Origin: Eleginops maclovinus
Lineage: Eukaryota; Chordata; Actinopteri; Perciformes; Eleginopidae
Assembly: GCF_036324505.1 (NCBI RefSeq)
Contig: NC_086368.1
Span: forward strand, 13,178,921 to 13,242,920
DNA length: 64,000 nucleotides
Direction: 5' to 3'
Below the pieces are notes generated by a model. The model made no database searches and had not been told where the DNA came from. It was given only the letters and a program-made list of their open reading frames with translations. The position numbers were made by a program, and so were the translations under genes. Positions 54,483 to 64,000 of this stretch are shown one piece after another (within the stretch, counting starts at the first letter, position 1; each line of letters starts with the position of its first letter).

Positions 54483-57400
54483 CTGTGGCAGATAGATAAA
54501 GAAAGGAAGGGAGAGACAGAGAGACGGTACAGAAGGATACAACAAATTAACTGATGTCATATACTGTATAGTGATTGGAAATTGCACACAAATTGCATGC
54601 ATTTGTGTATTATTATATAATTTGGGTCATTTCAAATATCGTGCAAGAGACGTAAGAGGCGTACAAAATGTAATTAGTTCCATTAAAGTTGAATCTTGGA
54701 ATTCATCTCAGATGGATAAAAAGTCTGAAAATCTGATGACCTTGTGCAGTTAAAGTGACATATTAATTTTAAAAAAGCACCCAAAAGCACATCCACATGC
54801 TCCATATTTCAATCCCTTAAGTGTCCGTGACTAACACCCAAACACGCTGCCATCAAGAAGAAGAGCCCACTTGTGAACAAAAACACCGTAAGATGTTAAT
54901 GACAACTTTAACTTTTAACACCTGAAAATAAGGCAGTTGGTCATGATATGTCAAACAGGAGTGTTAAGATATTGAAAAGCACATTGACCAGCACATCACA
55001 AAAATGACTAATCTCCATAGACCGGTGCCTTAGTGAACATAAAGTGTAGATAATTAATCTGCCACGTCAACAGCAGAGGCACAACACACAGCACAGCACG
55101 CATCTGAAAAGCTTTGACAGCGAGATGAATGGATGGTGTTCATAGGCACAAATAAAAAATAAAAATCAATGCTAAATAGCAAGAGTATTTTTTGAATTAA
55201 TTTGTGCCAATGTGTGTCAATATTTCACACTGAAATGAACACCATCAGCCACATCATAGTGCACAACACAGCCATTGTGGGTAAATGTTTTACCGCATGG
55301 AGGAAGAGGAGGAGGGGAGAGCAGGCCAGAATGAAATATTTCTTAATATTATAGTTCTGATGCCTGTTTCTCCGCCTCCGAGGGTTGGACGCCCAAATGG
55401 GCGCGGTAGTACTCGGTGTCATAGTGCTGGCGCCGCTCATTGCGCTTGAAGAAGCCACACTGGGCAACAGATCACAGGGAAAGTAAAACAGTGGGGGAAA
55501 CAATGGGAAAAGAAAAAGGAAGGGGATTTAAGGATAGCAAGTACCCAGATTGACATCACAAACAAAAAGAGATGACACAGAGGACAAACAAAAGAGGAAA
55601 GGAACAGATGAGAATGAGCTGGAAGGAATAAAATGATTAGGACAGAATAAAGCTGGAAGAAATAATTGGACTACCGTGGAAATTAATGAGGAAAAAGACA
55701 AAGTAATGACCAGTGAGGTGACAGGGATGAAGTCGTTCAATCAAAACGCCTCTTATGTGTACGGTATGCTGAATGTGAATACAGTATAATCAAGAAAATG
55801 TATATAAAAATCGGTTTAGGACTTTGACACACAGGGCAAAAAACATGTGTGTCTTTGTGTGTTTGAGTTACCTTCCACAGTATGCAGACTAACAGAGTCA
55901 GCAGCAGGATGCCTGCCAGGACAGCTATGAGTATGATCCACCAGGGGATCCAGTACTGATCAGCAAGACCCGGCTCAGGGTAAATCATTACTGGAACCTG
56001 GAGAGGAAGAAAAAACGCAATCAATAAAATTCAGAATTAAAAGGAAAAGAATAGATATACTACACCTCAAGCCTCAGTTCACATATATTTGTTATGATAA
56101 AAGTTTGAATAAAATAAAATAAGCATAAATGCTCTATAAGCTGATGTGTGTTTAGTACCTGTGCAGCAGCGTCCTTGAGGACCAGGTGTTTGATGCTGGA
56201 CTTCACAGTGATGTTGGCTCTGACCAGCAGCTCCAAAGCACTGACCGCTGAAAAATCCTGACAGACAGAGACAGGAAGAATGTATAAGAAGTATTTAATA
56301 ATACATACAGGAACTATGAGTATTACTATTCTTTTGTTCATTCAGAACAGAAAGCTCCCAAACGTTTTTTTATTTCTTTTAATAATTTAAGTAAATGCTA
56401 GTTCATAGAATGTATTTTTTCCTACTGTTGTTTGGACCTTCATCATATAACGTGAACGATGACAACATTTTTTAAAATAAGACTCTTGTAAAATAAGGAA
56501 TCATCTGCAGCGACATCTTCATCCATTTATGTGGAGATAAGATATACTACAAAAGAAAACTGCCCACTAAAAATAATTATTGGATGTTTAAAGCAAAAAC
56601 ATGTTGACTGTATATTTCTTGTCACTCTTGGATCTCCACTGATTTTTATCAGCAGCTGCCGGTGACTCAGTGGTCAAAGCTGACAGCTGTGTTCACAGTT
56701 TTCCTACTGCCTTCACATCAAAGCTCGTGTTAATCATCCTGTAAATTCACTTGCTGCAGTCCTCATTCATTCACTTCACATGTGACTGCCAGCAGCAGCT
56801 GCAAACAACTGGAATGAGCTGGAGAGTAATGTGCAGTGAGGTGCAGATGTAATGAGGACAGGTTTTTTTATTTACCTCTATAAAGCTGCTGTTCCACAGT
56901 CTGGCGTGGACCTTGAGGACAGCCTGACCAGAGAAGCTGTGGAGGGGACACTGCAACAGGACACAGCGAGCGGACCCCAAGAGACAGTCCTGGAGAAAGA
57001 AAACACAGCTTTAGCACTCTAGGATTTAAATGAACTAGTGACAGTTGAAGGCAGCAATATTTTCCTTTCCCTCTTACAAGTTTGAGCGACTTGCGTCTCT
57101 CTGAAGCTGCCACAGCTGGTGTGGTTCGTCTCACGCTGCCTTTGGTCATCATTGGACCTTCCTCCTCTGGGTGGGAGCGGCGCGTTCGCCCAGCCTTGTG
57201 GAAGTGACACACACATACAAGCAGGGATGAATCAGCCTTGTTTGATGAGTTAAACGTGACATGGACATGAGTACAGGAGGTAAATGTTCCAGTCATGACA
57301 ATGACACATTAGTTTACAGATGCATCCACAAATCTACTTTTTAAATGCTTTACTTAAACTTGATGGAATGTTTTTGTCATCTAACAAATGTATTTGATTT

Positions 57401-57926
57401 TAAGCAGAAACTATTGAATTTAGAGAATGTAGATCAAATTGAGTTTTTCATTTGCATTGTGTTCTTAATGGCAAACCACCAACTTACAATAATAAAAAAA
57501 TCGAATGCACCTTCTTTGGCCATACAAGTGGATGCAGATTGACTGTGCTGTCTTAATTGGTGGTTTCGTATAGATTTCCTTCGAATGGGTCAAATAAACT
57601 GTGCTCTGCTTACCCTTATATTAACAATCTGTTGGAGTCTTGTAGGTAAGGAGCTGGCTAGTTTCAGAGGATTAAATGCCCCTGTTGAGGTGCACTGTGT
57701 TTCTGGGTGACCCTCAAACATCAAGCTTGCCGGATACAGGAGCCATTTTTCATTGGCTAGCTCGTAAGGCCACATGATGTTGAGGAAGGCTGAACCAAGC
57801 GTCTGCAGAGCTGGTCCGGTATTAGCCACCTGATGCAAAGAAAATATAAAAGAGATAAAATCAGGATGTTGGACTTCTTTCAGCATTGATGCCAAGCGCA
57901 CACACACACACAGACACACACACACA

Positions 57927-58001
<75 letters not shown>

Positions 58002-61000
58002 GTTCCTCACCACAAACTCAAAGTCCACAGTGCTGCCGATGTCCTCCAGACTGGCCATGGCACTCTCTCCCCTCACTGTCCCGCTGAAGAACAGCTGGTG
58101 AGGACGAGCAAGCCTACAGTATAACACGAATACATCACGGGTCAGGCAGCTGCACACACTCACAGAGCTGCATACAGCATATTGAAACAGCAGCCCTTTG
58201 ATTGGCCAGTAAACACAAAACCATGCATGCATTGCACAGAAGACTTCAGTTTCAGTTCATGATGAGATCAGAAAGTTTCTAAAAAAGATACCTCATATTC
58301 CAAGCTAGATTTTGTGGAATTTGATCCACAGAATATCTAGAATATACATTGTAAACATTACATAATAAGGCTGACACATAATAAAATAACTTTAGAAAAA
58401 GCTAAAGAAAAACAAGGTGATGATGTGGATGTTAATAGCATGAGTAAGCTAAACTAAGATAAAGCAACCTCCTAGCCTCATACAGGTTTAACAGAGATGG
58501 AGAATAAAATAATAAAATGTTTTACTCACCCACTGACAGACAGAGGGAGCTCTATCACAACTCTAGCAAAAGCTGTTACTGGTTCCAGATCGGGCTGCTC
58601 ACTGATACTGAGGACAAAAACAACAAAAAACTGTGATCAAAGGATTCTTTGGTCTGAACAGGTAAAATATTGGCGCTTATATAAAGCTTGATGTGAGTGA
58701 AATATGATGCTTTTCCATCATGTTGTCAAGAGAACATTTTAGAGGACTTACGTTGTCAAAGAGAGATCTGCTGTCAACTCAGTGGTCTCAATTGTGATGT
58801 TCGATGTGCTCAAGTTGATGGAGAATTTAAGCTGAAATAGCAACAAATTAAATATAAATAATATATAACAATAAGAACACATAATTTCTCTTAATGCTGA
58901 AATTATAAAAATTATCCTCATTATAAATTATGAAAATATATGAAATTATCTAACAACAATATATATTTTATACCACAAGTCACTTGTTTTTTTCCTGATT
59001 TCTCTCCATTTCCAAAACGTTTTTTTGCACTTTTGGTTTTATTACACATTGGTCGTTTAGAGTTGAATGGGTTGGAGACAGGTGACAACATGAAGCAAAG
59101 GGCCCTGTGTCGGAATTCACACGATTTTGAATTCATACCTTAGTGTCTCGTTTCACAGGGTTTCCCAGGTCACATTCAACTTGGGAGCCATTCTGGTTTG
59201 CCTGGCATCTTATCTACAGACAGATAACAAATTTAAAAAACACTATCAGCAAAAACAGATATCCAAACATACTTGTTCTTAATAGAGCAGATACCTGTGG
59301 TGGGATCCTGGAGCCGGCATAAGACAGAGAGTTGGGAAGGGTGATGAGCAGCTGAGCAGCATGGGCGTCGTCTCCGTCCTCCTCGGGGTTCTGAGGGTCA
59401 GAGGGCATGTTGGTGACAGTGATCTCCAGCACCACCAGCCGCTGGTCTGACAGAGAAAACACCTGCACTTCATCGTCATCTCTACATGAAAAGAGAGGGG
59501 GAAAACACATTGTAAGTAGTGTAAGGCAAAGAGCAAATGTTTGTGGTTGTTCAGCACTAAAACTGAAAACACAATTTGTGCACACATTGATACAACAGAC
59601 ACACATGATCGTTTGTGTTAGGGTCCCTAGGCAACAGTCTAGCCCACACAGAGTGGGCTGGGCAGACACTAACTTTGGCAGTGGGGTGAAGAGGTCGGAG
59701 GTCAGGGGTCTTGTTCCAAACTGGTAGCTCAGCTTCAGGTTGCTCTGGCAGATCTTGTCGCTGCCGCATCCTTCTCGCAGGAAGTTCACCTTCAGAGTGT
59801 AAATGAGGAAGAGGTAAGATGCTTAACAAAACACAAACTACGTCTACGGTCAGGTTTTTAATACAAGATTACAGTATAGTAAATGCTGAAATGTGTTTAT
59901 TATATAAAATGTTTTGACTGAAATAACAGCTGAAAATGGAGCAAATAATACATTTGAAAGTATATTTAATTTTGGGGGGTTTTGAATGTTGGGAGGAACA
60001 TTCAAGACATTCAAAGCAGTTGCCTTTGTCTGACAAAAGAAGTGATTGAGAAAAATGTATATTTTTGGTAAATGTTAACAGTTTGCAGCCCTAGTTGTAT
60101 TACACGGTTTTAATCATGATGCATAAAATATCTCTAAAGCAGCGAACATTTGGGGTTCAAGGGAGAAAAACAAATTAAATAAATGAAGCAATACATGTTT
60201 ACCAAGTATGAGTCCACATGTTTCTGAAACAAAATGTCATTCTGCATGTTTATCCATGTTAATGTTTTAAACAGAAATTAAATTGTCAGCTAGGTTTGTT
60301 TATTTGTTTCTTTCATATCCCTTAACAAGTCGGATTTATTTTGAATAAAATTGTTGATTGGAATTGTTTCATAAATCTCTACTTCTGTATAAGGTAATCT
60401 ACAGGCAAGTGTGGCCCATTGAAATAGATCCGGACCATGAAATACTTGAGCTTCTTTTTTGTTACTGACCTCAGAGTGCAGCATATTGGACGGAGAAAGA
60501 CTCAGCACAGGCGCCAGCTTCTCCAGCCTCTTGGCACCAGAGTGTCTGCGTGGTGGCACAGGCTTGATCGTGTGGGTTATCGCCAATGAGATGGGGCGCA
60601 GTTTATCAAGGATGTTATCCTGTATGGACAGAGATTTGAACCAAATGTTATGGATAATAGAAATATCTGGTCAAAGAGTTTGTCTATGGCATTTAAACTT
60701 TATAGTAAAAATATTGAATGTATCCTGATGTTTTTTGTCTGGACAACACAAAAAGATCAAAGTCACTGACATGGAGCTGGAAGGTAGCCGTGGTGCACAC
60801 AGGGTGACGCTGCCGATGGAGCTCCACCTCTTCTGTCTGAGTATACTCCGGCTCCAGGGAACTGCGTCCTAGGAAGTTAACACGGTGTGGGAGGCCCAAC
60901 TTCCTGCGCTCAGTGTCAGCTTCAAAGTGTACTACCAGGGCTTGATGGGAGTAAAATGAAGGGAGGTGCAACAAGAGAGATAGAGGGATGGAAAAAATGT

Positions 61001-63171
61001 CAGCACACACATAGAGCTGTTAAAGAGTCCACCAGGGACAGAACATAGATGAAACCCCATCAGAGGGAATACAGTATTACACAGCTGTGATTTTTATCAA
61101 AATAAAGTCTAATGTTACTCCAGAGATAAGGTTACTTTCACTGCAAATAGAAAATTACTTCTGTCCCACTTAAGTGACAAACAAAAATGGTCTTGGACAG
61201 CGAGGTGTGACTTACTAATGTGTGGAGAGTAGTGTTCTGGGTGGGCTGTGAAGGTGAAGCAGGCCTTGACCTCCACGCTAGAAAAAAAAGAAGACGTGGA
61301 AAGAGGAATATGGGTCGGTGGGTGTTACAGTTTTTACCAATAGAAAAGTTTAAGATGATAGAATATTTAGAAAAAAATCATAATTGAGAAGAAGAATTTG
61401 TCCAAATATAAACTCTTACCAGGCTCCCTCTCTGCCCTTGCAGTTATGCTGCTCCAGATCAATGTACTGAGGGTTGATAGATACTTCTCTGAGCACATGG
61501 ATGACTGGGCGAGACCTTGGGTAAAAACAAAAACACAAGAGATGTGTCAGGTAGAACACATTATGACTTAATTGTAGTTTCATTCTTAAAAAACTGATAA
61601 TAAATATGAAAGGTCTATGATAGCAGTGTCTGCCTAAATTTGGAATTGATCAGATGTATCAACAACAGGAAATTTAACATTGAGTTTTCATGTTATGTTA
61701 TTACAAATTAAAGCAGCTTGTTCTGTTTTTCTAAATAAATCTCACCTGAACAGAACCACTGAGTCATTAAGAGAGCCCACAGCAATATCTGGGTAATGGT
61801 TAATGTCAATATCCAATCCGCCTGAGATGGAGTATCCAAATCGTCTCACATCAAAGTCACGACCATCCAGCACCTGATGGTATAAAAAAAGATCATTCAT
61901 CATAGTTAAAGATTTAAAAACTAATAAATAAACCAAGTCTACCATATAATGATACAACCTTTGCTTTAGGTCCTAATGTGTATTGCACTTTTCATTTTTT
62001 ATATATTTTCATATGTCCTTTTTAATTTCTCCGTTCATTCCTAAACTGTTGTCTAAAACTCACCTGAGCTGGCTTGGTTTCAATTCCAGCATCTGAGCCT
62101 CTGTAGATGAAAACTTTGCCATCGCCATCAAACGGTGCCCCCACAGCAATATCTGAAAAGATATGGAAATCATTGTTAAAAACAAACCTTCATTAAGTTA
62201 GATACTTCTTTCTATTATTATATTTTATGTGAAACTGAATTAAAGTAGCAACAGCAGTGGCAGCACTAACTTTTGCATGTTTTTACCGTATCCTAATATC
62301 TTAAAGTTCTGACTTAGATTTGTCAGTTGTTTTTCAATACACATACTTAATGTCAAACTCAATGCATACTTTAATGTTGTATGAGATTTTGGGTTGTTCT
62401 CACCTCCGTACCCGTCCTGGTCCAGATCACCGATGTTGCTGACTACCATTCCAAACATGGAGTCGTAGGTCCCATTGAGACGGATGGGTCGAGAATGATC
62501 GTCCCAGTGACCGAAGGGGTTCAGGTACACGTACACAGCCCCACCAATCTCTGCCTTACGGTCAAAGAAATTAGGAGCTCCAACAATCAGGTCGGTCCAA
62601 CTAGGAACAGAAACAAAGAATCAGAAAATGTATATTAATTAGATTTCAAAGAAGCCAACAGAACCTCCTATCCAAGACCTCTGATTTACAACCTGTATAA
62701 TAGGATGCATTGTCATAAGTTGAACTACTAAAAATGATATAAAGTTCTTAAATTAGCTCCACCTCACCCATATGGTAAAGTATTGTAATATAAATAAATC
62801 TTCGATGATTTGGAAATTAAAGGGTCGTTTTTAATTAGTATCTTTTAGTCTTAATGTAAATCAGCTGAACATATTTTAATTTAAAAGTGAAATTGACCTG
62901 AATACTTCTTCAACAACTGACCCCCCTTATCTATTCACCAATTAACATCCAGCAATTCCTCACCCGTCCCGGTTCAGATCCGTTGTAGCAACAGAGTACC
63001 CAAATGAAGATGCCAGCTCCTCTCCCCAGATGATGTGCTGTGGCACCAGCCGGTACACGTTGTCTTTTTTTAGCAGCACCACTGCCCCTGTGTGATTGGC
63101 CCGAGGTGCACCTGCCACAAAGGTCAGGTCCCTGAGGCTTATTATCCCCATGGCAGAGTCCACAGAAAACC
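54327..63171 (-). CDS. itga7: Integrin alpha-7, 3' part (about 850 residues)
   Basis: Constitutive exons in transcript order: 63171-62964, 62600-62404, 62152-62064, 61873-61746, 61515-61420, 61277-61216, 60940-60771, 60619-60470, 59789-59674, 59481-59295, 59213-59139, 58831-58752, 58607-58530, 58113-58011, 57829-57614, 57194-57078, 56989-56876, 56257-56159, 55997-55872. Alternative terminal exons follow. All phases agree. The product is the laminin-binding alpha chain that pairs with beta-1 at the cell surface, notably in muscle. FG-GAP repeats of the beta-propeller carry Ca-binding loops ([27 protein letters not shown]) and the motifs [13 protein letters not shown] and IAVGAP. Thigh and calf domains follow, then a furin-type site RTRR, one membrane span and the tail. 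The tail words [13 protein letters not shown] point to alpha-7 over alpha-3 or alpha-6. The signal peptide and first propeller blades lie beyond 64000. Confidence 0.94.
55349..55459 (-). CDS. itga7: itga7 alternative cytoplasmic exon A
   Basis: After acceptor TTGCCCAG it encodes 36 residues beginning [20 protein letters not shown] and ending with its own stop (KQASEL). It has the same entry phase and the same CGFF start as exon B, so A and B are alternatives. The layout, A before B, is known for alpha-3, alpha-6 and alpha-7. When A is used, its stop codon ends translation before exon B. Confidence 0.9.
   Translation of the reverse strand, partial: CGFFKRNERRQHYDTEYYRAHLGVQPSEAEKQASEL
55872..55997 (-). 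CDS. itga7: itga7 transmembrane exon
   Basis: Encodes 42 residues. A short extracellular piece ([15 protein letters not shown]) leads into [27 protein letters not shown], the single membrane span. The PWWII and AGILLL wording is typical of integrin alpha chains. It ends in phase 0 at the donor AAG|GTAACT that feeds exon A or B. Confidence 0.93.
57078..57194 (-). CDS. itga7: itga7 heavy/light chain processing exon
   Basis: Encodes 39 residues beginning [17 protein letters not shown] just before Ser fits a furin-type site that would split the precursor into heavy and light chains, as in other laminin-binding alpha subunits. The rest of the exon is basic and low in hydrophobics (RRTTPAV, SERRKS), as expected of an exposed linker. 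Confidence 0.8.
57899..58000. repeat. (CA)n microsatellite filling a short itga7 intron
   Basis: About 100 bp of CA with a few CAGA interruptions. On the itga7 strand it is a (TG)n tract starting about 10 nt after the donor at 58010. It makes up more than half of the 181-nt intron (58010-57830) between the exons ending at 58011 and starting at 57829. Confidence 0.96.
59790..60469. other. itga7 intron, nothing further seen
   Basis: AT-rich intronic sequence between the exons at 60619-60470 and 59789-59674. No repeat or embedded exon was recognised. Confidence 0.55.
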
Positions 63172-64000
63172 CTGGAAGATGTAGTATTAGTATTAGTATT
63201 GAGCTCAGAGACTCTCCTCTCTGTGTAGAATATTCTGCTCATCGTCTTACTAATGAAATTGTGTGCCTTAAGTGACTATTGATTTTATGCCAAACTCATG
63301 ATGGGTGTAAATGTCCTATGTGCATGTGTTTGAAGGCGCATGTAGTTGGAGGCCTGTGATTGGTTGTGTGTTCACTGGTAAGAGCAGAAAAGGCGGGTTG
63401 TGATTAAGAGAGGGGAGATGTATTGGGCTTTGCCTAATGTCTCATGGGATTCATGATGCTACTGTTCTGTATCAGTGCCTCAAGTGAAGGCAGGATGTAA
63501 GTAGTGTGGGTGGACATTAATCAGATTTATAACCTCAAGCATCCCTTTTTATATGGAAGTGTAAGTGTTCATGTGTGTGTGTCTCTGTGTGTGTAGAGGA
63601 ATGTGTGCTCGCATATAAATCAGATGTAGCAATGTAGACAAGTGAAAAGGGGAGGGCTTTATGTGTGAGAGTATTAGCTTCTTGATAAATTGTGAGATAT
63701 TCTTATAAAGCTGTGAAAAATAGCACATCATATCAAACATTTCACCTAAACAGAAGCAACCACATGCATTTGCCTCAGTTGTTTCAAAACATGCAGAGGA
63801 TAGAGTGTGAAATAATCTATAATAACATGAGGGGGGGCATCTGTTAGTGCTGCGTAAACATGCAGGGGGAGACAGGATAAACAGTGAGCAGCTCCAGGGT
63901 GGAAGGTGAGGAATGCAACACTACATCACAAGTCCTGTAGAAAACCACGGACAAAATGTGATGCTTTTCCACACAGGGCAGCTCTATAAAACTAAATGGG
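63172..64000. other. itga7 intron at window edge
   Basis: Sequence upstream of the first visible itga7 exon. The alternative propeller exons known from alpha-7 would lie further 5' (higher coordinates), and none is visible here. Only short GT-rich patches and chance frames occur. Confidence 0.5.

Noticed and set aside
56868..57296. 142-codon minus-strand frame spanning two itga7 exons
   Set aside because: It reads through exon 57194-57078 into intron. Only the exon part is real.

Overview
This is vertebrate nuclear DNA, almost certainly from a ray-finned (teleost) fish. It has long introns with GT/AG splice sites, many (CA/GT)n microsatellites, tRNA-derived SINE heads and a LINE 3' fragment of fish type. 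It carries five recognisable vertebrate genes. I rebuilt each gene by joining exons by hand at splice consensus sites. In all five the reading frame stays open across every junction, and pde1b, ppp1r1a and npff give complete open frames from ATG to stop.

Layout. 175-2715 (+): last five coding exons of nckap1l (HEM1, a WAVE-complex subunit). 2716-7316: intergenic DNA with microsatellites, an old interspersed repeat and a possible upstream pde1b promoter. 7317-19338 (+): complete pde1b in 14 coding exons (519 aa), with a 5'-truncated LINE in its eighth intron. 19339-26230: pde1b 3' UTR and poorly understood intergenic DNA. 26231-41990 (-): complete ppp1r1a (protein phosphatase inhibitor-1) in 5 exons (164 aa), with large introns rich in simple repeats. 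41991-47532: intergenic DNA with a SINE and another repeat. 47533-49454 (-): complete npff (neuropeptide FF precursor) in 3 exons (127 aa), with a clear TATA box. 49649-54326: intergenic DNA with a perfect hairpin and three long microsatellites. 54327-63171 (-): 3' two-thirds of itga7 (laminin-binding integrin alpha), with 19 constitutive exons plus alternative cytoplasmic exons A and B. Its 5' end lies beyond the window.

The order and orientation nckap1l(+) pde1b(+) ppp1r1a(-) match human 12q13. NPFF and ITGA7 are also in the human 12q13 region but are not immediate neighbours there. pde1b and ppp1r1a belong to one signalling circuit: PDE1B hydrolyses cAMP/cGMP in response to Ca2+/calmodulin, and cAMP-dependent kinase activates inhibitor-1 at Thr34.

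I found no operon, CRISPR array, phage or obviously new system. The more unusual points are substitutions at highly conserved catalytic-pocket positions of PDE1B, a GFFQR variant in the integrin B tail, a 181-nt integrin intron more than half filled by a TG repeat, an RF-amide motif split by an intron, and a perfect 19-bp intergenic hairpin.
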